Shown here: positions 33,513-46,700 of the stretch, in pieces
Position numbering within the stretch: position 1 is the stretch's first letter
How the letters are laid out: the number at the start of each line of letters is the position of its first letter
Assembly (NCBI RefSeq): GCF_000003195.3
Contig: NC_012870.2
Span: forward strand, 8,362,501 to 8,426,500
Length of the DNA: 64,000 nucleotides
From: Sorghum bicolor
Taxonomy: Eukaryota; Streptophyta; Magnoliopsida; Poales; Poaceae
Direction of reading: 5' to 3'
Translations under genes and position numbers: made by a program
Notes under the pieces: generated by a model
The model's input: only the letters and a program-made list of their open reading frames with translations
What the model was told of the DNA's origin: nothing
Database searches by the model: none

Positions 33513-36500
33513 CACTACAAGAGATGTGGCCTTCTGTGACAGCTCATTTTGGTCATAAACAGAGGAATTTACGTTACCATAATATGCTCTGTGACAATGC
33601 AGTGACGAAATACCTATCGTCACCGAAGGTGCGTGTTAAAGCCCCTTCCATGACGATTGAGAGTATATCGTCACTGAGTTAGTGACAACAATATTTTTGT
33701 CACCAGCAATAATGACGATCATTATTTGTCATTAAAACTGTCATGAAATCTCAAATAGACAACTACCCTGTGTGCCTATATAGTAACAATATTAACCATA
33801 TAATTGAATTCAACAAATGACAGCCATACATTGATCCATAACAAATTTCATTGTCATCCATTCAACATCTTAGAAGCAACAATCTCAACCATACATCCAG
33901 CTCACTCATACATCCATCTAACTCATACATAACAACTTGAAATAGTTTGCAAGCTAAAGCAATACTAAGTTCATAGTTTGTATAGCAGCACCCACAAGTA
34001 GACCAAAATGCTACAGAGTTCACCAAAGACTCTCATCTGCCCAAATTCTAGGGATAGATACAAAAGGCATAATTGAACTAACTCGCCTTGATGCATATCT
34101 TGATGATGGTGCTCACAAATTTTAGGGAGGAGTGACTTGACCCTAATTGAAGTTAATCAGCTGTCGAAGGAGGGCATGAGTTTCTTGCTGTCCCTTCTTC
34201 AAACTGTCAATTTCATATGCTTGGCTAGCCACCTCTTGCTTAAGTTGTGCAGATTCTTGCTTAAGTTGCACAGATTCTTGCTCCTTAGCCTCAAGTTGAG
34301 CCTGTAGCTCCCGCACCTGTGAACTAACTACACTTCTACTACTTGGCTTCAAGGTTGGTAGACCCACATTTTGAAGAAATGTGCTTGATTTTGACAGCAC
34401 CTTGGAAACAATTTCAGTAGAAGATAGTGACTGCTGGCCTTCTTGCATTGGTGCAGCCTCAATTGCTTCCATAGCAGCCTAGCAATAGAATGATACAAAA
34501 TTAGTATTGACTTTGGTATAGATTTATAGCAATATAGGAAAAACCGCCTATAATAATACTTTACAAAGACCTAAAATATGATGTTACTTTAGCCAAAACA
34601 GCCTGAAACATCATTTCAAGCATGGGGATATACACATGTGAATTTAGAAGACTACATACACCTAAATTGGGAAATGAATAATATAATAAAGTAGTCAAGC
34701 AAAAAGTACATCATAACCCTTCCAACATCAATTCTGACAATAGCAAAAATAGCCCAAAATCATTTCCAATCATGAAGTAAAGGCAATAGTAGTTGCAGCT
34801 AGTGGTGCATGCATGGATCAGATTCTATGCATCGGATTTCAGTGGTTCAGATTATAAGTAGCATGCAACAACAGCTGCAGCACAAGATGTGCAGCCAATC
34901 CGGCCAAATATTCAAGTTGACTTTCAAGAATGTCTTGGAGAAGAGGAGAAAATTACTTACAATTGCATTTTTGACAGGCTCACAAAATCCACTCTTCTTG
35001 CTGCAATGCATCTCCTTGAACAAATCAATTGCAGTGGGTTCTATGTCTTTATATTTTTCTTGTTTCTAAAATAATGAGAAAACAACTACAATGTTAGCTT
35101 GAACCAATTCCATGGCTTCTCATTTCAAATAATGTGCAGCAGACTTTAATGAAACAAAATGTGGCCAAAGTGCTACCAGCAATGCACTCATGCAAACAGT
35201 TGCAAACTATAGAACCTAGACTTAGAAATACAAGTTCATTGAACAAGTTTTGCTCATTCAATTATTTTTCAATAAGTATAACAAGGACAGAAATTCAATT
35301 GGAGGCATATTTTTGCATGTAAATTAGAAGCACATGAAAATAAACATATATTCAAGCATGTACAAGGTATATGCAAGATTTTAGAACATGAACCATGAGA
35401 CAATAACAACTATCTATAGCTCATGGAAATTAGAAGATCAGCAACAAGATCACATAGCATTAAATTTGTCCTACCGTGACATAGGCATGTGCAATGTAAC
35501 ATCGAGAACCTGTACGCTGATGGAACTGGACTTTCGCACGATTAACTTGGTTTTTGACACAAGTGTCCTGCACACCACACAAATTTGTAAGGTAAAGGAC
35601 ATAAAAATAAGTACTAAAAAGGACTACAAATGCCACTTAAATCTAAATTGTCTAGTTATGTACACATTTATCAGCAACATCACTAATGTCATAACTTGTG
35701 TTTTGGGTTGGACCACATCTCCACTAAAGCTCTCCATTGATCATCAGTCATACACTTCACAGGTGACGTTGTCCTCACAAGATTTGCTGCAACTCCATCA
35801 AAATACTTCTTTTTCAACCTATGCCTCATCTGGCATTGTCCACCCTTTAGCATGTCAACACAAGCAGCTTGTACAGCCTCACTTTTAGTGTCCATGTCGA
35901 ATGGGGTCTAGTAGAAAAATAGAGATTAGATTTGAAAACAAAAAAGGACACAATGAACTATGATTGAACAAGTCAAATAGATATTGACTTACAGCAATGT
36001 AGGCTTCAACAAGATGTTTATTATGTTCCTTCTTGTACTCCTTCCAGTGTGGGAAGATATGTGTATGTAGCCTAAGTGAGATCCCAGCCTCTGATGCAAG
36101 TTTTGCAGCTTGCATTGGTGCATTTGGCCTTCTATTCCCTTCAGCAATGTCAATTTTAATCTTTGTCCCTAGCCCTCTACTCAATGCATCTAGCTCTTTG
36201 CCCATATATTTCCCCCGCGGCACATGTTGTGCACTTGCAAATAATGCACCTAACAAGATTTCATTTGTAGAGTTAGTAGCAAATATATTCTAGATTTACT
36301 GAATAAGTATCAATCTGATTTTATTAGGATATCTGAATGTTTATACTATTACCAAAGACTGATACATGCTAATACTAGTGAATGCAAAAGAAGATATTAG
36401 CATTAGAACTATGTCTACAGATTCAGCATGTCTTATTATCTCTGAATTCACTAGTAAGATACCAACAAGCAATGAAGTCTACAATGAAGCATCATGATAG

Positions 36501-39080
36501 AAATAAAGGAAGCCAGTAACTGACATTTACTGTCTACAGATTCATACATGCTAATTAATGTAGTAACAGACATTTCATAAAAGGTGATTAGGTCACATAA
36601 GCACTTGCCTTCATCATTGTTGTTCATATGCTCCTCATTCTGGCTTGTAGTAGTATCGGTAGATGCCAATGCATCATGCGTGACAATAGTGAGGCTTCGA
36701 TTTGCAGCAGTCCTTTGCCTCGTAACTCTAGTACTTTCCCCTTGTTCTTGTGGTGCCACCACTCTCTTTGACGTTGTTGAACCTCTAGCGCAGAACTTGC
36801 CAATAAGTTGGCCATTCTTGCTACATCCATCCTCACCCATGTTAGGAGCCTAGTATGAAGCAAACAAGAAGAATTAGACCCAAAAAATAATAGAAGTGCA
36901 GTCACCAAAATGATAATGATCAATAACAATCCTTCATACCATGCTGACTTCGTCCTCGTCATGTTGGTTAGAGCCCTCATCGTCCTTAGGATCGTATAGA
37001 GATCCAGATTTTTTTGGAACATCATCCTTGTTCCTTTGCACTTTTACCCTTAACTTGCACAGCTAGGGTACTGAGCCCAAGGCTTTGGAACAATTGGTCA
37101 TTCCTCATAATGTTTTCATTCCTCTGTCTTAAATATTCGAGTGTCGTTGCTTCTGTACATTCAATTGATACAATTATAAGGGAGTAGTCGGAGCAAAAAA
37201 TAAAAATGTATGTTGTTGCTTGTAAAATAAAAATGTATACTGCTAGCAAAAAGTGTATGTTGTTGCTGCTAGCAAAAAGTGTATGTTGTCACTGCTAGCA
37301 AAAAGATCCTATATTATATACTATTTCTAGTTTAACCACTGATTTCCCACACATGTAAGTGCTCCTGCATCTCTGTAGAACTTCTGAATTTTAAGATGGG
37401 TTGCGGATTCACAAAAGTCACCAGATTTCAGAACAAGGGTTATGAATGATTCACCAAAAAGATCCTATGAAGGATTGTCTTTTCTTCACTCCACTTCCAT
37501 CATTTTAATTTTGAACTGATAGCAGCATACTCTGAAATTGATAGTGCTATTTTCTATTTGCTAATAACCTTCAGAGGATCTCCTAACTCGTGGTATCCAG
37601 GATTGTTAGGCAACAATCTTTGCAGAGTGGAACTCTGCTTTCTAGTATTTACCAAATTTAGTTCTGGTTTTTCTACTTCTAAAAATAATTAGTTTTCCTA
37701 ATGTTAAGGGCACTCAAGATTTATTTTGCTTTAAACATTCTCTTCATATTTATTAAACATAGAAATCTGCATAATAACAAAATGTGTAAACACATTTTTC
37801 TTCTGTATAGGATGGATCTGATAAACTAACAAAATTAGTTTGAAGCCATATGGATCTACAATTATTTTTCTTTGATTTTTCAAAAACCATGAACGAAATG
37901 GTACAAACATACATGCTAGCTAACTAGCTTCTACTGTTTATCTCCCTGCATACGCATAACAGAAACTCATCCGTGCAGACACAGGGCCGTCAACAGCCAT
38001 CTCCTCACTCCAGAAGGCCACTCCTCACTTGCTGCCCACTCCCCCAAAAGCTCAAGTGGATGGAGGCACACATCCCTCGCCGACTCACTGCCACTGGACA
38101 CAGACTCGCCCACAGGAACCAAAATCCCCTCACCTCAAACCCTAAGTTCGAACATCAGAACACCAAAAAAACCAAATCCCCATTGGCACCCCTCAGATCC
38201 ACTTGTTTTTCCCTTGCCTGGCGCTCAAGCTTGAGGAATTACCTGTGGGCGTCTCAACGATCTTGGCAGTCTGCACCTTTCTCCCAGGAGGCATCTTGTA
38301 TTTGGAGCAGAACTCGTCGCCTAGCACTAGGAAGGAAGGGGGTAGCTGGTAGATGTGGTGCTGGCTGGTGGTGCTGGCTTCTGGGAGCAAGAGCTACGGC
38401 AGAGGTAGAGGGGGAGTGGTGGCGGCGAGATGCACAGGGGAAAGGGGAAAGATGAAATCAGACTGGAATGTGTAGGGTTTCAGTTCTTGTATAGCAATTT
38501 ACTGTAATACCCTTGATTTGAATACATGAAGGACGTGTTATAGTGGACATAAGTGGCAATTGGTCCAAAAAAAGATGGCGGGAGATGGAGAGGCTGGCGG
38601 GAATCATTGGTGGGGAGGTAGAGGGACAATTTTATTGTTGGTGGGGAGACAAATTTTTTGGCTGGTGGCCATTTTTTGCACCAATCATTGGCAGGAGACC
38701 AATTGCAGCTTTTCTAAGCAATATTAGGGTGTAGTTTATCATTAAAGTAGAGAGAAGTAAATATTTAATAATGATATGGTAGAATTATGGACTCAAACAA
38801 GTGACAAATTAACATTGCGAAGGACTTTTATAGTATTATAAATTATGTCAGAACAATCTAACCATAATTTTTTTTATTCAATAAATAACTATGATGCATG
38901 AACATTTGTCATATGCCAAAATAGGTAATGACGATTTTGATTTTGACTTCGTGACAGGTAATATATTTTCGTCATTAACCAAGGTTGGCTCTTGAAAATC
39001 GTCATTATCTAAATAATTTAGTGACAGATTGCTCTGTTGTCAGCATATAATCGTCATAGAAGGTCACATCTCTTGTAGTG
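33513..39080. mobile_element. CACTA (En/Spm-type) transposon, non-autonomous
   Basis: Starts CACTACAAGAGATGTGGCCT and ends with the inverse, CTCTTGTAGTG. Target duplications GTA sit at 33510-33512 and 39081-39083. Both subterminal regions carry many TGACGA/GTCAC/TCGTCA motifs in both orientations, typical of CACTA elements. It carries a Transposase_24-type gene but no TNP2-type transposase frame in its 5,568 bp, so it would need one in trans. Confidence 0.92.
34143..38294 (-). pseudogene. CACTA-associated Transposase_24 (TnpA-like) gene, probably decayed
   Basis: Likely exons on the minus strand: 38294-38243 (MPPGRKVQTAKIVETPT), one ending near 36944 (KKSGSLYDPKDDEG), about 36849-36614, about 36247-35993, 35907-about 35692, about 35568-35476 and 34478-34143. 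The core RGLGTKIKIDIAEGNRRP...PHWKEYKKE, LKKKYFDGV, DDQWRALVEMWSNPKHK and NRAKVQFHQRTGSR is typical of Transposase_24 proteins of grass CACTA elements. The last exon is a Gln/Glu-rich coiled coil (LQAQLEAKEQESVQLKQ). The intron after 36614 appears to use a GC donor (GAAG|GCAAGT). After PKHK no GT donor keeps the frame, suggesting decay; hence pseudogene. Middle 5' exons between 37060 and 38242 are not resolved. Confidence 0.65.
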
Positions 39081-39083
39081 GTA

Positions 39084-42000
39084 TTTGGATTCCTAGATTA
39101 TTGTTGTACATTGTCTTAGTTCAAATGAAAAACATTCATAATAACCAAAAAAGCATATTCGAGGTGCGTTATGGAAATCTTGTAATTTGTTGTTTCGATT
39201 GTAACAATCCAACTTTTAATCTAACTTGTGTAGATAAAAAATGAAACAATTTTAGCTAATATTATAATCATAGTAGATCTAAACATGCATATGTCACAAA
39301 ATTGGGTTGTTTGATAAACAATGCTGAAATAGCGGTCTTCAATCATTATGTTATTAAGTGCACAAGTCTATAGTTGTTGCTCAAAAATTACTTTGTTCAT
39401 CCTAAAAAAAGGTCATTCTATTTTATTATAATCAAAATATCTCAAGTCTATTGGATCTTACGTAAAAAAATTATCAATATCTATGATATTGAATGAATTA
39501 ATATTACTTTGTTTATCTTAAAATATATATTTTCATATATAATATAACCACTCCATCCGAAAATTCTTGATCTTGTAGCTTTTAATTTTTGTCCCAATAT
39601 ATTTGACCTTATAGCATCCTAATGCACCTTTCTCTTTTCCCAAAACACATTTATCTTTTCCAATACATCTCTTTCTCCATCTCTCTATCCCTATCTTCTT
39701 CTCGTTTTTCGTACAATATATATCTTCACTTCTCAAAAAATTTCCATACCCATGCATATAAAGTCAAATATTTTGGGACAGAAGATAGTACATGCTATCA
39801 TACAATTATATGAACCGGCATATATAGATGGTAGTTCATGATTTTTTTATTAACAAGAAAAAATTGGCATCTAATTTTGAAGTGGAATAGACAGGAATCA
39901 GAATGGACTCATTGACACACCTTCCATCCCAATAAATTCGGCTACGCTCACTTCCTTGACTCAAAGTCAAAAAGAGTCTCGGCCCTGCACGTGGACACGC
40001 ACTGTACGTACGATTGAAGCATACAAGTTAGTGTTAGTTTAAACTTAGGCTAACTGCATCACCAATAATGGAGAGACAGAGACCGATCATGAGTTCATGA
40101 CTGATGGGCGGGTACATGATACATCACGCATCTCAGACAGAAGCAGCCGCGTACGTACTCCAGTGCAGCCGGCCGCGGATTGGCATGATGTGGGCAGCTC
40201 AAACATTGCGTGCACCGTACCTAAACCCTTCCTATCCCAGTAGTCTATAAAAATGCAGCTCACTTTACAACTAGGACCTGCTCTTTTTTTTTTCAATCAA
40301 CATATATGGCTTGTTTAAGGTCAGAATCTGATCACAATAAGGTTGCATCCAACCTTAAGCACATGCAATTTTCACCGGACACTTCAACTAACACGACGCC
40401 TTCTTGCGAGTGGCTTGTGTTGTGTATGCATGGGTCCACGCAGATCTCAGCTGCACAGTGGAACCAAATCTGGTTGGCACGTACATGTGTCGTGTGTGGT
40501 GTTCTCCGAAAGGAAATAATATGAAAGTAGTGTGCCCTCTGCAGCTCTGTTGCCTGTTGGGAATAAAAATAAAGGTACACCTGCTACTATGTCATCAATC
40601 AAAAGGACAAAAACGCATAAATTTTCTTAAGACGTGGTCGCTTCTTCCCCCGAGCTCTACGACCCAAGTTGCCAGTTTTGCCACCTCACAGCAATGGAGA
40701 TCCATGTATGAAGAGCGTCTCTGCCACGTGCGATTTGGACAGATATATATATATCTATCATAGGAGAATATTCTCTATAGATGTTGTAAGCTCGCTTGTG
40801 AAAATCTATTAGAAAAGTATGTCCATGCCTTCTAATTCTTTGTCACTAATAAATAAATTAAGAATTATTGACATGTTATATCATTACTTAGTAACAATGA
40901 TGGTAATATTAATTTGGTTAGGTGATAATATGTTGATTAGCACATGTTTTATGTGAAGGATAGTAGTGATGCTAATTAATATCATGATAAAATTAGTACT
41001 AGTGCATATTTATTAGCGTCTCATTTTTAAATAATAATTACAATCAGTCAACTATTCTCAATCTACTCACTTTTATCTATCAACCAAACAGAAAAATGAC
41101 TAGTCTTATCCATCCGGTGAAGACTAAGCACAACATGGATATCTCCACCGTAAATCCACAATGCCATATCCCATCCAATTTCACCCTCAAACCAAATGCA
41201 TTGCAACTGTAGTCCTATAGTGCAGATCCTAGCTAGTTAGGTTGATGACCATGGTGACGTATTGCGCTGAATTTGCTCCTGGGTTCTTATTCCTTTAGAT
41301 AGTATCAGTTCGATATAAGCCTATGACCACGAGAGCTTAGTTTCTGTTTTTCTGCTTTAAAATTGATGTACTCTACCAGATCATGCAACTAAACCAAGCG
41401 ACTCATACTGTACCTAAGCAGATTTATTGGGGACAACAGGATGGAAGGGTGGCATTTTGCTCCATCCTGTGTCGCTCACCTGATCACTTACTCACTTCTG
41501 ATTGTAACCCTGATGATTCTTGATGAATGAAAGGCTTAAGTTGAAAAAAAAAAAATCTAGGGGCATCTTAACCCTATCGTTCTTTTGAATTTTGATGAGC
41601 AGCAGATGCTGGTCATCTCTCCAGTTTCCCACGCAGATACAACGCAAACCACGATGCATCCAAAGCGGAAGAGAAGAGACAGTGAAACACGTTGGCCTAG
41701 GCACGACCACGCGGTGCAGGAGAAGCGGTCAAAAAGTCAAAAGGGAGGACGCGGCCAAAATCCAAGAGGGCGCAGGCAAGGCACCAGCCTGCAGCGGAAC
41801 ATTCCCCCGATGCTTTCCATGCTCCTGTCTCCAGCATCAGCCGGCCGCGGGGACGGACGGCAGAGCGGCAGGCGGCAGCAGCAGCCATGGGCACGTCAGG
41901 TGGTTTTCTCGGAGTCCTCGCGCGGCGGGCGCCGCCGCCGCGTCGGCAGCCTGCCCCACGCGCTGGGTGCGCCGTGCGCGGCGTGGATCCTGTCTCGGCC

Positions 42001-43320
42001 TGTCGCCTGTGACGCGCGTACGTTCTGAGGTCCACTCCACCCGTCGGCAAGCAAGAGGGCGCATGGTGGCTCCACGCAAGCAGAAGCCAGGTGGATGCTC
42101 CGCGGTGCCAGATCGGCTGGTTAGACAACAAACACGAGTAGTACACGCGTACGCCTTGCTTCGAGATATATATGGGCTGGCCTGCCGCCTGCCGGCTGCC
42201 GGCCTGTGGCTCAAAGTCTGGATGAGTGGATGAGTACTAGTAGCCTGTAAAAATGATGAGCAATTTCAGCAGGATTCCTTCCGGATACAGCTGGTAGGAG
42301 GATTCTGTAACCTGTTCCAGCTCATAAAAAAATGCTTGGATCTTGGTGTATATAGTACTAATGATCTTCCTAAAAAAGGAATTGCACTATATGTTTACCT
42401 ACCAATTTTACCGGAGCACACGCAAACAGAACACAGATCGCCAAATCACCGCAGCTAATACTACTATGCAGCCCACAGCCCAGTGAATGCTTAGATCTAG
42501 CCAGTTTAATGCTCCAGAAAATGGACAGCCATGGGTGATACTCACGTGCTACTAATTCGGCAGGCAGTGAAAAGTCCAAGAAAGAATCCCGCACATTCTA
42601 CAGCCTGTAACATTTGCAGCGCTTCCATGTTTACCGTGCATCGAATGTCGCTGCACCCAGCAGGTAGTAGATCGGCGGCCGGCAGGGGCCGCAGGGCGCA
42701 GGAAAAAGAAAAAAAAAACCGAACCAGAAATGAGAAATCCACTGGCCGGCGGCCGCCCACGATCCACAACCCCGCCGGCCGCCCGTGCTTCCACGCCGGC
42801 CGCTCGCAGCCGCAGAGCCGGTTGACTCGAACACGAGCCAAAGCAGCAGCCTCGTTGACCCTCCTCCGCAATCCTCCCCGTCTGGCCGTCCGCTATGCCC
42901 ATCAGTCCCATCAAAAACCCCACCAAACCCCCGGAACCGGCCACTAAACGCCCGCACCCACCCGACCAACCCACCGCGCACCAGTTCATTTCATCAGTCA
43001 TCACACCTGCGCTGCGCCTGCACACGAACACCGCTGGCACGGCGCTCATCATCCGCGCTCGCTCGGCTCGATTCGGCTTCGGCCCCAGAAAAGAGCCGGC
43101 GCCGTCAGATCCCAGAAACCCCAAACACCCAGCCGGGTTCGGCCTCCGGCTGCTTAAAAAAACACAACCAAACGTGGCAGCAAATCGCGGACAGCGCAGA
43201 GGAAGGAAAGCAAAAACAAACCCTTCCATTCAAAGCCCCCCGAGAATTTCAAAAACATTTAACAGCTTCCTCCTTCCTTGCGCAAAACAAAACCCCGCAA
43301 TACTAGCACCGGCTTCGTCC
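39084..43320. other. Intergenic region upstream of the LRR receptor gene
   Basis: 39084-41580 is AT-rich; worn Stowaway-like ends may lie near 39550 and 39790. 41590-42230 is GC-rich with open frames in several phases but no recognisable motif. 42650-43560 is GC-rich and most likely the promoter and 5' UTR of the receptor gene at 43732. Confidence 0.35.
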
Positions 43321-43681
43321 CTCCCTCCACTTCGTCTCTCCCTTCCCCAGCTCCGGCCGCGCCCACCGCCGCGGGCGAGCTCGAGAGGTGCGGAATTTGG
43401 GTGCTGCTCGTGCTGGGTTCGAATCGGAGGAGGGAGAAGTGGAGGAGTAATAATTGGGAGGCAGTTGAGGGGAGTGTAACTTTGGGCATTAATGGCGGGG
43501 TGGTGAGAGACCCCCAGCCCAAGGGAGGAGGCCTCTCTGTCTCTGGTGGTGGCGCCCTGTAGTTACCTGCGTAGCTCGGCCTCTGCCCCCTCTCCGCCTT
43601 TATTGCGTTTAATTTCGCTCCGAATTCCAGCGCTTCCGCCTCCCTCCCCAATCCCATCGATACCTGTAACGCGGAGTGGAC

Positions 43682-43732
43682 ATGGGGGACGGCGGCGGCG
43701 GCGGCATCGGCAGGAGGAGGCGCTCGAGGTGA
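43682..43732 (+). promoter_or_regulatory. Upstream open reading frame overlapping the LRR receptor start codon
   Basis: An ATG at 43682 opens 16 codons (Gly- and Arg-rich) ending in TGA at 43730-43732. The last base of that stop is the A of the receptor ATG. Such an overlap favours termination and re-initiation, or translational damping. It requires that the leader extends upstream of 43682, which is likely but not shown. Confidence 0.55.
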
Positions 43733-46700
43733 TGATGCGCGAGCGCGCGCGCGGGCTCTGGGCGCTGCTGCTCGTTGCGCTGGTGGCGGCGGCGGCGGCG
43801 CCCGGGGCGGTGCTGGCGCAGGGGAACCTGACGTCGCGGTCGGATCTCGTCGGGCTGTACGCGCTGCGGGGCACGCTCGGCCTCAGGGCGCGGGACTGGC
43901 CGCGGCATGCGGACCCGTGCGCAGCGTGGGCGGGCGTGGGCTGCCGCGCCGGCCGCGTCGTCTCGCTCAACCTCGTCGGGCTGCGGCGCACGCGGCTGGG
44001 CCGCCTGTCGCCGCGCTTCGACGTCGACGGGCTGCGCAACCTCACGCGGCTCGAGGCCTTCAACGCCGCGGGGTTCGGGCTCCCTGGCTCCATCCCGGCG
44101 TGGCTAGGCGCCGGGCTCGCGCCCACTTTCCAGTCCCTCGACATCTCCGACTGCGCCGTCTCCGGGAATATCCCGGCCTCCGCGCTCGTCGGCCTCGGCA
44201 ACCTCACCACCCTCAACTTCGCAGGCAACCAACTGTCTGGGCAACTCCCGGCCACCGCGCTCTCGAGTCTCACGCGGCTCAGGACCCTCAACCTCTCGGA
44301 CAATGCGTTCTCGGGCGCCTTGCCCGACGCGGTCTGGTCGCTCCCGGGGCTCAGCGTTCTGGACGTGTCGCGTAACAACCTCACCGGCGAATTGCCCACG
44401 GCAGGGCTTGCGCTGCCAGCCAATGCGCTGGTGGTGGATCTGTCTAAGAACTTGTTCTATGGCGGTGTGCCAGAGACCTTTCGCCGGCTGTTCGCCCAGG
44501 TGCTGCTGGCCAATATTTCTGGGAACTACTTCGATGGCAAGCTAGGAGTGTCCGATGGCGGCGGCGGCAATGTTTCGTTTCAGTTGAATTGCTTCCTTGA
44601 TGTTCTGGGACAGCGTACCCAGGCTGATTGCCAGCAGTTCTATGCCAGCCGTGGCTTGCCATATAATGGTCCAGTTATGCCACCCGCACCACAGCCTACA
44701 CCTTCACCGGCAAGGAAGAAGCACAAGAATCTGAAGTACATATTGATCGGGGCCATTGGTGGAGGCCTCCTGTTGATAGCCGTGGTTGCAGCCATTGTGT
44801 TCTGCTTTGTGTGTTCTGGGAGGACAGGGAGGAGGAATGATCAGAGGGGAAGTGGGGCATCACCAAGTGCGCCATCGGGAGTGTCAGCCACCGGCACAGC
44901 TGCAGCTACTGGTGGCTCACAGCCTTCTGCATTGTCCGCAAACACGGCGAAAGTCGGTGATTCATTTGCTTACGACCAACTTGCCAATGCCACCTCGGGA
45001 TTTGGGGAAGAGAGGCTCATCAAGCACGGTCACTCAGGTGATCTATACCATGGTGTTCTCCAAGACGGGACTGCCGTGGTGGTGAAGAGGATCACTTCGC
45101 GTGTGGCTCGGAAGGATGCATATCTGGCAGAATTAGATTTGTTTACGAAAGGATTGCATGAAAGGCTGGTTCCTTTCCTGGGGCACTGCCTTGATAAAGA
45201 AGAAGAAAAAGTTCTTGTGTATAGGTTTGTCCGAAATGGTGATCTGTCAAGTGCACTGCACAGAAAGTCAAGGGAGGAAGATGAGGGCATGCAATCTTTG
45301 GACTGGATAAAGAGGTTGAAGATTGCAACGGGGGTAGCTGAGGCTCTTTGCTATCTGCATCATGAGTGTTCTCCACCAATGGTTCACAGGTATAAACTTC
45401 TATGTAGTTTTGTCGATGTTATATTTGTTTGCTGTGTATCTGTTAGCATTTTTTTTTTGTTTATAAGATGATAAAGTTTTAGATTTACCTTAGAAATTCA
45501 ATCTTTATTATTACATGGGGTTTAGTGGTTGACAGTCGGTCTCCACTATGTGTGTTTCACTGTGGGTGCTCTGATAATTGATTTTCTTCGTTTTGGTACC
45601 GGAGGTTTCAGCAGTTACTGCAATAAACTTTCCCCATAGACCTGGTGACATCTATGAATACATTGAACATATGCTAATGTGTGCTAGTAATTCTGAATCA
45701 CAAAATTAGTGTTTCGTGCTTGATGCGACATATTCTGTGCGTTATCTGAGTACTGGAAATTCAATGTGGACACTGCTGTTATTTGCTTTAATATCTTTGC
45801 TGAGATGTTTCTGCTGGTCTATATCATTTAAATACCCACCAATTTTGCCATAAAAAATAACGGGAAGTTTTTGTCACCCTGATTTCACCAGGGATTTTTT
45901 GTTTTGTTATGAACGTGGGGGCATGCAGTAGATCGCAATCAATTCTGGTTGTTTTGTCGTTTTGTCAGTTTTATATGGCAAACAAAGGATTCTGACTGCG
46001 TAGATGCTTCCTTCAAAGACCAATAAATTAGATGCAATACAAACGCTTGCTGTGGACTAATTTTGTCGGTCCTTTACTACAGGGACGTGCAAGCAAGCAG
46101 TGTCCTTCTTGATGATAAATTTGATGTGCGCCTTGGTAGCTTGAGTGAGGCGTGCCCTCAGGAAGGGGAAGGTCACCAAAATGTTATCACAAAGCTGTTA
46201 AGATTTTCTTCGTAAGTTCCAGACACCATCTCTGCATGGCTTGTTTCTCTTTTCCATGCTACATGCTTCCTTTGTGGATCCATACTTATATTGTGTTCAC
46301 TGTTGCACCATCCTGTTTCAATGGTAGTTTTGTTCAAGTGGTAACCATGAAACTAGTATTTACTTGTTTTGTAGCATGAATTTAGATGAATTACCTTTTA
46401 AATAAATAATTGACTATTTGGTGAATTGAAATAGGGTGTTGTCAACATGATTCCAGTCAGTTACGTGGTGAACCTGCTGTTTCTTGGCCTAATCTTTGTC
46501 ATGTTGAGGCTGTGCTGTGGCACTATGCAAAATCTAAATGATGTTGATAACTGCGATAAAACTAGTGCTTGTAGGACCATGAGAGCGTAGGTAATCGTGA
46601 ACTATTTTATTTCCTTTCGTTCCATTTTACTTGCCATATCTTATTGTCAATGGACATGTAGTATCCTTGTTTTAGTTGATAGTTACATTATCAAATGCTT

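Noticed and set aside
41592..42233. 213-codon frame in GC-rich DNA upstream of the receptor gene
   Set aside because: Competing frames on both strands cover the same bases and none has recognisable motifs.
43546..43731. Upstream extension of the LRR receptor frame by 62 codons
   Set aside because: It begins at a GTG, lacks a plausible ATG, and would bury the signal peptide; the ATG at 43732 gives a good one.
43563..44423. 286-codon frame antisense to the LRR receptor
   Set aside because: Shadow of the GC-rich LRR exon; Arg/Ser/Pro-rich with no domain.
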